NCBI GenBank assembly: GCA_947258835.1
Contig: CAMYJY010000034.1
Location: 1-16,008 of the forward strand
Origin: an uncultured Pirellulales bacterium
GTDB lineage: Bacteria > Planctomycetota > Planctomycetia > Pirellulales > Lacipirellulaceae
DNA length: 16,008 nt
Reading direction: 5' to 3'
In this document: positions 6,685-13,563 of the stretch, in pieces
How positions within the stretch are numbered: position 1 is the stretch's first letter
Layout of the letters: each line of letters opens with the position of its first letter
Position numbers and translations under genes: made by a program
Notes under the pieces: model-generated
Seen by the model: only the letters and a program-made list of their open reading frames with translations
Database searches by the model: none
What the model was told of the DNA's origin: nothing

Positions 6685-7998
6685 ATGCTACGAGGACTTC
6701 CCACCGCCGCGTGCGGGACCAGGAAGCTCCATTGCGAGCTCTTGGAACCGCGTCACATGCTGTCGGGCAGCAGTATTTTGCCCGCGCCGGAACTGGCTCC
6801 GGACCCGGTGGTCGCGCCGACGGTCGTCGTCGATGACGCCAATAGTCTCGCTGCCCGCTCCCAGGCACTGGCGATCTCTGCCGTGCATTTTTTGGTGGAT
6901 GGTCAGGAGGTGACACTCACCTCGCTCGACCAACATCTGCACATGTCCGCCGGCAGCTCACTGGAAGTTGTGGGCATTACCTACCGCTGGCAGGGCGTGG
7001 AACCGCTGGCAGGAAAGATTGCTTTTGAGAGCTATCTGTCAAAAATCCACGGCCAAGAAGCTCGAGATGATTACGAAGATGGTCGTTTTGGCCGTCATGA
7101 GCAAACCGAGGTCTCCTTAGGCACGACAACGCACTCCGGTTTGGAGGGCGGATGGGTCGTGGAGGTTGGCACCGAAAGCCTCTCGCTGTTGATGGTGCGC
7201 TACACCGAGGAAGGGGCCCAGGTGGAGGATCGGCTGCGGATTACGACGCAGGTGGGTGCTCCTGATTTCTATGTCGATCCGGACATTGAGATCGTGCCTT
7301 CCAGCAAGGGCCTGATTGTTGGTCGCCGGCTGCGTATTTCGGGCGCGTGGGGCAATGCCGGCGCGGGCCTGTACCGCAATCACACGGAGCTGGACATTTA
7401 CCATGAATCGGATCTGACGCGACCTGTGTGGGTGGGAGTCCGGGCCGATGTGTTGGGTGCGGGGGAGACCGAGTCCGGCAAGTTTATCAACAAGATCAAG
7501 CAGGATGGCTTTGCCAAGGATTGGGTTCCCGAGCGGAGTGGCACCTACATCTTGTCCTTTGTGGCGGACCCTGAGAATTTGTGCAACGAGGCCGACGAGG
7601 CGAATAATCGCGTAACGATGCGGCTCAAAATTGCCGACGCGGGGGACGTTGCTGCCGCCAATAAGAAGCTTTCAGACTCCCGTCCCCAGCAGCGTGAGCG
7701 TGGTCAGGGCAAGTTGGCCGACACCGCCGTGGAGGCCGTGGAAGTCGTGGAGATTTTAGCGGAGGAGTCCGCCAACAAGCCGACCGATCTGCCGCAGTGG
7801 ACTCGTGGTCGAGGCTGGGGAAAAGAAAAAGAGTTGCCGCCGAAACAGGCCGACAAACAGGAGGAGCGGGGCAGCGATGCACTGGCCGACACGCGGGCAG
7901 ACCGCTGGGAGCAATTCAGGGAACGGTTTGCGGAGCGGCTGCATGGCTGGCAAGACTACGACTGGGCCTCGGCCGTGGACCGAGTATTCTCCTCGTAA
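6685..7998 (+). CDS. Surface/extracellular protein with N-terminal LEPR motif and a CARDB-like domain
   Basis: A 437-residue protein of unknown specific role. The N-terminus reads RKLHCELLEPRHMLSG (13-28), the LEPR/LS-type motif that planctomycetes carry at the start of many exported or surface proteins. A region of unrecognised beta-rich sequence covers about 60-190. Residues 195-316 look like a CARDB-type beta-sandwich: DFYVDPDIEIVPS, a central NAGAGLY, and the closing FVADPENLCNEADEANNRV signature. The last 120 residues are highly charged (Lys/Glu/Arg/Gln) with no clear fold, and end WASAVDRVFSS. The ATG at 6685 has GGGG 9 bases upstream. It may bind or organise surface material, but no catalytic motif is visible. 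Confidence 0.8.
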   Translation: MLRGLPTAACGTRKLHCELLEPRHMLSGSSILPAPELAPDPVVAPTVVVDDANSLAARSQALAISAVHFLVDGQEVTLTSLDQHLHMSAGSSLEVVGITYRWQGVEPLAGKIAFESYLSKIHGQEARDDYEDGRFGRHEQTEVSLGTTTHSGLEGGWVVEVGTESLSLLMVRYTEEGAQVEDRLRITTQVGAPDFYVDPDIEIVPSSKGLIVGRRLRISGAWGNAGAGLYRNHTELDIYHESDLTRPVWVGVRADVLGAGETESGKFINKIKQDGFAKDWVPERSGTYILSFVADPENLCNEADEANNRVTMRLKIADAGDVAAANKKLSDSRPQQRERGQGKLADTAVEAVEVVEILAEESANKPTDLPQWTRGRGWGKEKELPPKQADKQEERGSDALADTRADRWEQFRERFAERLHGWQDYDWASAVDRVFSS

Positions 7999-8040
7999 CG
8001 TTATTTGGTCAACCGTCTGCGAGCTCCGCCAGCAAGTCAC

Positions 8041-8200
8041 TCTCTGTTGAGCCGTTCCTGCGGCGGCTAAGGAACCAGAACGAAACAACGCAACGACGAA
8101 CAGAGAATTATTTTTTGTTTGTTGATTCGAGGTGGGCGTTGTTGCCGTTGTTTCGTCGTGGTTCAAAATTCTCTTCTCGTAAGCTCGGGCGCAGCCCCAC
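8041..8200. repeat. ~160-bp dispersed hairpin repeat, copy A
   Basis: It shares an extended stretch with copy B at 14530-14683: CCTGCGGC, AGGAACCA, GACGACGAA-like words, then TTTCGTCGTGGTTCA and AATTCTC, ending in a GCCCCA-rich half-stem. Within this copy 8073-8094 and 8141-8163 are imperfect inverted repeats (two mismatches, one bulge), so the element can fold into a long hairpin. It looks like a MITE or REP-type element. Spurious open frames in both copies give the same peptide word, RILNHDETT. Confidence 0.75.
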
Positions 8201-8322
8201 CTCTTTATGTGTGATGTGAGATGTGTGATATTGGATGTATGGGACAACCTCAGTAAGCTGGGGCGCAACCATAGAAATTCACACCTCACTCACGTCCGGT
8301 TGATCCGGGCCGTCCCCAGCAC
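8201..8322. other. Spacer before the GNAT gene with GATGTGA simple repeats
   Basis: Short degenerate repeats of GATGTGA type fill 8210-8241. A second AAGCTGGGGCGCAACC (8253-8268) echoes AAGCTCGGGCGCAGCC at 8181-8196 in the preceding element. These suggest layered repeat debris. No promoter could be assigned with confidence. Confidence 0.4.
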
Positions 8323-8856
8323 ATGATTCACATCCGATCGGCCTCACTGTTGGACAGCGAGCGCATCAGAGAGATCCACCTTTCTGCCTTTCCCGCAGCA
8401 GAGCGCGAGGCGGTGGCCGCCCTGGCCGTGAATCTACTTGCAGAGCAGACGATTCCCGAAACCTTGGCTTTCGTGGCAGCAGCCGATGCCGAAGTGGTGG
8501 GGCACATTGCCTTCAGCCCCGTATCTTGCAGCGGCACCGACAAATTCCCAGGCTATCTCTTGGCTCCTCTCGCCGTGCAGCCGCGATTTCAAAAACAACG
8601 CATCGGTGCACGTCTGGTCGAAGCCGGCTTGCGGCACCTTGCAGGTCTCGATGTCGCTCTCGTTTTTGTTTACGGTGACCCTCAATATTACGGTAGGTTT
8701 GGTTTCGAGACGGGTGTGGCCTCTGAGTACGTTCCACCCTACCCACTCCAATATGCTTTTGGCTGGCAAGCCAAGCGCCTCACAGACGTCAACACTTTGC
8801 ATGCTGCTGGCAAGCTGACCTGTGTTTCGTCTTTGAGAAATCCGCGGTTGTGGTAG
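8323..8856 (+). CDS. GNAT-family N-acetyltransferase (YhbS-like)
   Basis: A 177-residue enzyme expected to transfer an acetyl group from acetyl-CoA to an unknown substrate. The N-terminus IHIRSASLLDSERIREIHLSAF is a typical GNAT beta1-alpha1. Motif A with the acetyl-CoA pyrophosphate loop is APLAVQPRFQKQRIGARLVE (81-100). GDPQYYGRFGFE (118-129) is characteristic of the YhbS-like subgroup, and the whole length fits. The ATG at 8323 is the only sensible start, but no clear ribosome-binding site precedes it. The stop codon lies within a GTAGCCCCAGCC word related to the repeat half-stem at 14672-14683, so the very end of the coding sequence may have been altered by repeat DNA. Confidence 0.88.
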   Translation: MIHIRSASLLDSERIREIHLSAFPAAEREAVAALAVNLLAEQTIPETLAFVAAADAEVVGHIAFSPVSCSGTDKFPGYLLAPLAVQPRFQKQRIGARLVEAGLRHLAGLDVALVFVYGDPQYYGRFGFETGVASEYVPPYPLQYAFGWQAKRLTDVNTLHAAGKLTCVSSLRNPRLW

Positions 8857-8980
8857 CCCCAGCCTACGACTTTCTGACGAAGCACGAGCAGGATGGAACA
8901 GAATCCCAACGGCCCACTCGGATCTTCGGGGCGCGAGGGGGGCACTTGTTGAATGAACCAGCAACGTGCAGTCACGCACC

Positions 8981-9048
8981 TGAGCCGATGGGCGCTAGCC
9001 CCGGTTCTGTCAGGCGCTAAAGAACCGGGGCTAGCGCCCATCGGCTCA
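8981..9048. repeat. Perfect 28-bp inverted repeat (12-nt loop)
   Basis: The arms 8981-9008 and 9021-9048 are exact reverse complements. The loop 9009-9020 is GTCAGGCGCTAA, whose GGCGCTA also occurs inside the arm. The arms contain GGCGCTAGCCCCGG. There is no T-run on either side, so it is not a standard intrinsic terminator, although it would form a very stable RNA stem after the GNAT gene. It looks like a palindromic repeat element. Confidence 0.9.
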
Positions 9049-9076
9049 AGGCAATCCGCGCTCAAGGCAATGCGCG
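9045..9076. repeat. 16-bp direct repeat, two tandem units
   Basis: 9045-9060 and 9061-9076 match at 15 of 16 bases (CTCAAGGCAATSCGCG). They begin inside the end of the 28-bp palindrome's right arm, so the duplication arose at the palindrome edge. Confidence 0.75.
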
Positions 9077-9097
9077 CGGTATTCAAGACGTTATCAG

Positions 9098-9390
9098 TTA
9101 AAAATCTACCCCTAGGGCCTGACAGAGAAATGCCATGTACGGCTTGGCGGCCCGGAAAGTGCTGACTGTCTCCTGGACGATCCGGGGAGTGAAGAGTTGG
9201 TCGTGTTCCAACGGACAGAGACCAATATGATCCTTCCGCTTCAGGTCTTCCAGCCAGGGATGGTCCGCGGCAGAACCCTGGGGAGGGCGGATGAGGCTGT
9301 CACCCGCCAGTTTATAACGGCTCCGAAAAGCCTTTCGTCGAGAAAACGAATGATCTCCACGGGAAAGCCGGGAAACTTAGTGGGGGCCAT
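9098..9390 (-). pseudogene. DUF2461-family pseudogene with internal deletion and frameshift
   Basis: On the minus strand an ATG at 9390 follows a good ribosome-binding site (GGAGGAG, 8 bases upstream). It begins MAPTKFPGFPVEIIRFLDE, the N-terminus of a DUF2461 protein. That frame then turns into nonsense. In another frame, from about 9337 to the TAA at 9098-9100, the sequence resumes as YKLAGDSLIRPPQGSAADHP, EDLKRKDHIGL, and VSTFRAAKPYMAFLCQALGV. This matches the family's C-terminal third, ending where such proteins usually end. Family members are about 220 residues; only about 100 are represented, so the middle ~120 codons are missing at a single out-of-frame junction. The function of DUF2461 is unknown. 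The intact promoter-side and stop-side sequence suggests a fairly recent deletion. Confidence 0.75.
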
Positions 9391-9599
9391 GAGAGTACTC
9401 CTCCGGGGGGACCTGGGGAAAGCCGGGGCCTTGCAGGGATGGCCGCTGAATTCCAACGGTTTACGGCGCTACCCCAACTAAGACCGCTGCTATCCTAGGG
9501 GGCAGCACGTTGCTATTCAATGCTTACCCGCGCGGTTTACCTGACCTTTTTGATGCCCAGCAAGGACCCTATGCTCACAGGCCCTCCCTCGTGCTTCCC

Positions 9600-9628
9600 T
9601 TGAGATGCATCCCATTCCATGGTATTCT
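9600..9628 (+). promoter_or_regulatory. Sigma70-type promoter for the DUF433/DUF5615 pair, predicted leaderless
   Basis: TTGAGA (9600-9605) and TATTCT (9623-9628) are 17 bases apart, five and four matches to the consensus hexamers. Transcription would start about 7 bases after the -10 element, at or next to the ATG at 9635. That ATG has no ribosome-binding site, which fits a leaderless message. Confidence 0.55.
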
Positions 9629-9634
9629 CAAGCT

Positions 9635-9862
9635 ATGAAAACAAGCTGGGACATTTGTACTGCTGTCGAACAGGAGCCTGGCAGGTGCAGCGGCGCGTGG
9701 GTTTTCAAGGGTACGCGGGTGCCGGTACGAGCTCTGTTTGACAATCTTGAAGATGGCGTATCGGTGGATGACTTTTTGGAATGGTTTCCAGGTGTCACAA
9801 GACGACAGGTTGAACTGGTCCTGGAACACGCCGCAGCCAGTCTCGTCGAGTCATCGGCATGA
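9635..9862 (+). CDS. DUF433-domain protein, probable antitoxin
   Basis: A 75-residue protein. The DUF433 signature is plain: WVFKGTRVPVRALFDNLEDG, then SVDDFLEWFPGVTRRQVELVLEHA, a small winged-helix-like DNA-binding fold. DUF433 genes commonly pair with a DUF5615 PIN-like gene as a predicted toxin-antitoxin module, with DUF433 as antitoxin and probable autorepressor. The ATG at 9635 is preferred over the one at 9605 because the DUF433 homology starts after it and the candidate promoter lies directly upstream. Its stop overlaps the next start (ATGA), indicating translational coupling. Confidence 0.85.
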   Translation: MKTSWDICTAVEQEPGRCSGAWVFKGTRVPVRALFDNLEDGVSVDDFLEWFPGVTRRQVELVLEHAAASLVESSA

Positions 9863-10176
9863 GAGTACTGTTTGATCAAGGCACTCCTGTCCCGCTACGG
9901 CGTCATCTGCACCCTCACGTTGTAGACACAACTGCGGAACTCGGATGGTCCACCTTGCTCAATGGAGAACTTTTGGATCGGGCCGAATCGGAAGGATACG
10001 AAGCGTTCATTACTACGGACCAGAACCTCAAACACCAACAAAATCTATCCCAGCATAAGATACGAATTCTTGTCCTCACAAGCACATCTTGGCCAAGGAT
10101 CCGTGAGCAGGTTGCCAACATCCGCAACATCCTTGAGAGCCTCGAACAAAGCGGCTACGCAGAAGTTGAGATTTGA
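9859..10176 (+). CDS. DUF5615-family PIN-like protein, probable toxin
   Basis: A 105-residue protein. It begins MRVLFDQGTPVPLRRHL, has DTTAELGW and LLDRAESEGYEAFITTDQNLKHQQ, and ends in a helical tail. This follows the DUF5615 (Mut7-C/PIN-like) plan: an acidic residue in the first strand (FDQ), then the TTD motif, suggesting a metal-dependent RNase fold. As the second gene of the pair it is the presumed toxin. The start overlaps the upstream stop by four bases. It converges on phoB with only 8 bases between the two stop codons, so read-through from either side would make antisense RNA. Nuclease activity is inferred, not shown. Confidence 0.82.
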   Translation: MRVLFDQGTPVPLRRHLHPHVVDTTAELGWSTLLNGELLDRAESEGYEAFITTDQNLKHQQNLSQHKIRILVLTSTSWPRIREQVANIRNILESLEQSGYAEVEI

Positions 10177-10184
10177 CGGTCGAA

Positions 10185-10925
10185 CTAAAGCAGAGACCTT
10201 AAGTTCCTATCCGCTTTTTCCTCCGAAGCCATCGCATCCGCCGGATCGCGAAAACGGTAGCCGATACCGCGTACGGTTTGGATTAGATCGGCGTGCTCGT
10301 GCAGCTTTCTCCGTAAGGAGCGGATATGCACATCGATTGTCCGCTCCAGTACAATTGTGTCATCTCCCAAGGCCACATCAATCAGCTCCGTACGAGAAAA
10401 CGCCCGGCCGGGCTGCTGCACCAGGGCGGCCAAGAGCCCAAATTCGCTGGGGGTCAGGTCCAGCGGGGTGTCTCCCACGGTGGCCCGGTGCCGGTGGCGA
10501 TCGATGAGCACCCCCTGACTGACCAGCACCTCACGGTCGCTGCTGCTTTGGTCTTTGCGACGCAGCAAGGCCTGAATTCGCTGCAACAACACCTTCACAC
10601 TAAAGGGCTTGGTCACGTAGTCGTCGGCACCCACCGAAAAACCTAGCAGTTGGTCCGACTCTTCCGAACGCGCGGTGAGCATCAAGACGATCACATCCCG
10701 GGTGGCGGGATCATTGCGAATCTGACGACAAACTTCCATGCCGTCGATCAGGGGCAGCATCAAATCGAGCACAACCAGATCCGGACACTGCAGCCGTAAT
10801 TCACGCAGCCCTTGCTGTCCATCCGAGGCCAGCCGTGTCCGGTATCCTTCCTGACTCAGGTTGTAGTCCAACACCTCACCCAGAGAGACATCATCCTCGA
10901 CAATCAGAATCTTGGCCTTGGCCAT
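10185..10925 (-). CDS. phoB: Phosphate regulon response regulator PhoB (OmpR/PhoB family)
   Basis: A 246-residue two-component regulator. The receiver domain has VEDD at 9-12, phospho-acceptor Asp54 (VVLDLMLP), Thr84 and Lys106 (TKPF). The winged-helix domain covers about 135-225, with IDVHIRSLRRKL and TVRGIGYRF. About 20 residues follow GYRF, a tail longer than in most PhoB proteins. The ATG at 10925 is chosen because MAKAKILIVEDD is the normal receiver start; in-frame TTG (10952) and GTG (10931) starts lie upstream. It is the last gene of the pst-phoU cluster, 29 bases after phoU, which supports the phosphate role over other OmpR-family members. No sensor kinase follows. Confidence 0.9.
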   Translation of the reverse strand: MAKAKILIVEDDVSLGEVLDYNLSQEGYRTRLASDGQQGLRELRLQCPDLVVLDLMLPLIDGMEVCRQIRNDPATRDVIVLMLTARSEESDQLLGFSVGADDYVTKPFSVKVLLQRIQALLRRKDQSSSDREVLVSQGVLIDRHRHRATVGDTPLDLTPSEFGLLAALVQQPGRAFSRTELIDVALGDDTIVLERTIDVHIRSLRRKLHEHADLIQTVRGIGYRFRDPADAMASEEKADRNLRSLL

Positions 10926-10954
10926 GATCACACAACCTACTCGTGTTACCAAAT

Positions 10955-11623
10955 TTACAATTTAATCTCGTCTTGGCGGTGGCGGGCAATTTCGCCATCC
11001 ACCAGATAAATCACGTCTTCGGCAATATTGGTGGCATGATCGGCAATCCGCTCAATGTGCCGGGAGGCGGAAAAAAACTGCAAAGCCGGCACAAAATCCT
11101 CCGCATGTTCGTGGAGGTGATCCTGAAGGTCGTTGATCACCTGCCGGTTCAGTTCGTCCACCACGTCATCCCGCAAGCAAACCTCGCGGGCCGCGTCCAC
11201 ATCCAAACGAACAAAAGCGTCCAGCGCATCACGCACCATGCCGATCGATATCTCCACCATCTCATCCAGATGATCGGGAAATGAAAACTCTGGGTGGCGG
11301 ACCAGGGTTTGCGCACGCTCGCCAAGATTGACCGCCAAGTCGGCGATGCGCTCCAGGTCCCCGTTGATTTTTAGCACCGTGGCTACCCGCCGGAGGTCCA
11401 CCGCCACGGGCTGATGCAGGGCCAAAATTTTCAGGCATTCCTCTTCAATCTCCACCTCCCGCCTGTTGATGGTTTCCTCTTCCTCCAGCAATTCTTCCAG
11501 CATGTCGGTGTGGAGTTCTCGCAGTGCGCGACTGGCCCGGTAGATCATCTGCTCAACAATGGACGACTGCGCCAGCAAGTCTTGCTCCAGCGCTTCCAGG
11601 TCCCGATGCATGTGCTTGGTCAT
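10955..11623 (-). CDS. phoU: Phosphate signalling protein PhoU
   Basis: A 222-residue all-helical protein made of two PhoU three-helix repeats. Each carries the metal-binding type motif: RRVATVLKINGDLERIADLAVNLGE in the first, ASRHIERIADHATNIAEDVIYL in the second. It acts in the cytoplasm between the Pst transporter and the PhoR/PhoB system, damping the response when phosphate is plentiful. The length is normal. It starts 8 bases after the pstB stop, so translation is probably coupled. Confidence 0.95.
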   Translation of the reverse strand: MTKHMHRDLEALEQDLLAQSSIVEQMIYRASRALRELHTDMLEELLEEEETINRREVEIEEECLKILALHQPVAVDLRRVATVLKINGDLERIADLAVNLGERAQTLVRHPEFSFPDHLDEMVEISIGMVRDALDAFVRLDVDAAREVCLRDDVVDELNRQVINDLQDHLHEHAEDFVPALQFFSASRHIERIADHATNIAEDVIYLVDGEIARHRQDEIKL

Positions 11624-11631
11624 AATTTGCG

Positions 11632-12537
11632 TTATCCAAATCGTCCGGTGATGTAGTCTTCGGTCTTTTGCTGGGTCGGCTTGGTGAACAAAGCGTTCGT
11701 GGCCCCGACTTCAATCAGATGGCCTTCAAAAAAGAAGGCCGTTTGATCGGACACCCGCGCGGCCTGCTGCATGTTGTGCGTGACGATCACAATGGTGTAA
11801 GTGGTCTTGAGCTCAAAAATGAGATCCTCGATCGCGGCGGTCGACTTGGGGTCCAGCGCCGAGGCCGGCTCATCCATCAGCAACACGTCCGGGTCCGTCG
11901 CCAGGGCGCGGGCGATGCATAGCCGCTGCTGCTGACCTCCCGACAATTGCAAGGCCGAGTCGTCCAACCGGTGGTGCACTTCGTCCCACAGCGCGGCTTG
12001 GCGCAGCGATGTCTCGACAATCTCGTCCAGCACCGCCCGCTTCCGCAAGCCCGCCACCCGGGGACCGTAAGCAATATTCTCGTAAATGCTTTTGGGAAAT
12101 GGATTCGATTTCTGAAACACCATGCCCACACGCTTCCGCAGCTCGACCACATCCGTCCCGCGACGGTAAATATCCTCGCCATCCAGCAAGATGTCGCCGC
12201 AAACCCGCGTGCCCTCTATCATGTCGTTCATGCGATTCAGACAGCGGAGGAACGTTGATTTTCCGCAACCCGAAGGACCGATCAGGGCCGTCACGCAGTG
12301 CTCGGGCACCTCCAGCGAAATCGCATGCAGCGCCTGATGACTGCCATAATAGAAATCGACGTTGTGGGCCACGACCTTTTTGGCTTGCTGTGCCATCTCA
12401 TCCGCCGAACGCGAGGGGGTTTCCCGCTGATTCGTGGAGGCTGAAACCTTCACGGTGGGAAGTGGAGGAGTCGTTTCGTTCATGCGAGGATCTCTGGAGC
12501 TGGCCCGGTCGTCGGAGATGACCACGTCGGTTGACAT
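11632..12537 (-). CDS. pstB: Phosphate ABC transporter ATP-binding protein PstB
   Basis: A 301-residue ATPase of the high-affinity phosphate importer. Walker A is GPSGCGKST (87-95), the Q-loop is VFQKSNPFP, the ABC signature is LSGGQQQR (198-205), Walker B is VLLMDEPASALD (218 onward) and the switch His is in VTHN. About 50 residues precede the usual PstB start and look disordered. The ATG at 12537 is still preferred because AGGA lies 8 bases upstream. Internal ATGs at residues 19 and 48 are alternatives. It follows pstA by 72 bases and precedes phoU by 8. Confidence 0.96.
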   Translation of the reverse strand: MSTDVVISDDRASSRDPRMNETTPPLPTVKVSASTNQRETPSRSADEMAQQAKKVVAHNVDFYYGSHQALHAISLEVPEHCVTALIGPSGCGKSTFLRCLNRMNDMIEGTRVCGDILLDGEDIYRRGTDVVELRKRVGMVFQKSNPFPKSIYENIAYGPRVAGLRKRAVLDEIVETSLRQAALWDEVHHRLDDSALQLSGGQQQRLCIARALATDPDVLLMDEPASALDPKSTAAIEDLIFELKTTYTIVIVTHNMQQAARVSDQTAFFFEGHLIEVGATNALFTKPTQQKTEDYITGRFG

Positions 12538-12609
12538 TGAATTTATCCTATCAGAAAATTTCCGGGGAAGAGGGTGGAGTAAAAACTCAAATTGAAAACA
12601 GGGATTTTT

Positions 12610-13563
12610 CTACCATTGGACCCGTTTGGCAAAGCGATAACGGAGCATAATGGCCAAGGCATTCATGCCAATCAGGACCGTCAGCAAGACCACAATGGCC
12701 CCGGCGGCAGCCTCGTGAAAGGCCTCTTGCGATTGGTCCGTCCAATTATAGATCTGCAAGGGCAGGGCACTGAAATCGTCTGCCCACAAGTTTTTGGGGG
12801 CCTTCCGCACGTACGTTGCCGCACCGATGGCCACCAGGGGAGCGGCTTCGCCCAGGGCCCGCGACAGGGCCAGGATCACGCCCGTCAAAATTCCCGGCAG
12901 CGAGGCGGGCAAAATCTGGTACCACACCGTTTGCCAGCGCGTGGCCCCCAAGGCGTAGGATGCCTGGCGGATGGTGCTGGGGACGGCCCGCAAGGCCTCT
13001 TGTGCCGAGAGAATCACGATGGGCAAGATCACCAGCGTCAGCGTCAGGGCCCCGGCCATCACGCTCCGGTTCAGTCCCATGGTCCGCACGAACAGCCCCA
13101 GTCCCAGAATGCCATAGACAATCGATGGCACACCCGCCAAGTTGGCGATGTTGAGCTGGACCAGCGTCCGCCAGCGGCTGGCCGGTGCATACTCTTCCAA
13201 ATAGACAGCGGAGCCGACACCAATGGGCACCGAGAACAAGGCCGTCAGGCCGATCAAGTAAATACTGCCCACCAAGGACGAGACGATTCCGCCCTTTTCG
13301 GGATAAATCTGCGAAGGGGATTTTGTCAAAAAATCGAGACTGACACGTGCCCAGCCGTAGGAAAAAATCTGCCACAGCAACAGAAATAAGGCCGCCAGGC
13401 AGGTCCACATGCACAGGAGGCACAGCAACGAAAAGAGTCGCGAAGCCAGCTTGGCCCAGGGACGCCCGGCAGCCTGTCGGGCCAGCAGCTGCTGGCTGCC
13501 GGCCGCTGGCACCAGGGGGCTTGGTGTGTTGAGTGGACTTGGCGTGTTGCCGACCAGGCTCAT
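12610..13563 (-). CDS. pstA: Phosphate ABC transporter permease PstA
   Basis: A 317-residue inner-membrane permease that forms the phosphate channel with PstC. Several hydrophobic segments are clear (for example LFSLLCLLCMWTCLAALFLL and SLVGSIYLIGLTALFSVPIG). The ATPase-contacting EAA-type loop is QASYALGATRWQTVWYQILP. The ATG at 13563 overlaps the pstC stop (ATGA) and has GGGAG just upstream. The frame stays open 14 codons further, but that would overlap pstC more. About 40 polar residues precede the first membrane segment. Confidence 0.95.
   Translation of the reverse strand: MSLVGNTPSPLNTPSPLVPAAGSQQLLARQAAGRPWAKLASRLFSLLCLLCMWTCLAALFLLLWQIFSYGWARVSLDFLTKSPSQIYPEKGGIVSSLVGSIYLIGLTALFSVPIGVGSAVYLEEYAPASRWRTLVQLNIANLAGVPSIVYGILGLGLFVRTMGLNRSVMAGALTLTLVILPIVILSAQEALRAVPSTIRQASYALGATRWQTVWYQILPASLPGILTGVILALSRALGEAAPLVAIGAATYVRKAPKNLWADDFSALPLQIYNWTDQSQEAFHEAAAGAIVVLLTVLIGMNALAIMLRYRFAKRVQW

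Larger units (their letters stand above)
8857..9634. other. Gene-free interval holding repeats, a pseudogene and a promoter
   Basis: Between the GNAT gene and the DUF433 gene there is no intact gene. The interval holds the 28-bp palindrome, the 16-bp direct repeat, the DUF2461 remnant and the promoter at 9600-9628. GTAGCCCCAGCCTACGAC near 8854-8871 is a diverged half of the GC-rich stem at 14657-14683. From 9400 to 9599 I see nothing assignable. Confidence 0.6.

Noticed and set aside
8981..9048. Rho-independent terminator for the GNAT gene
   Set aside because: The stem is perfect, but neither side has a T-run, and the hairpin is 124 bases past the stop. A palindromic repeat element is the better description.
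9197..9481. Plus-strand 94-codon frame
   Set aside because: It runs antisense to the DUF2461 remnant and has no family resemblance.
8981..9600. Insertion sequence carrying the palindrome as an inverted end
   Set aside because: No transposase fragment could be found nearby; the only coding remnant is DUF2461-like.
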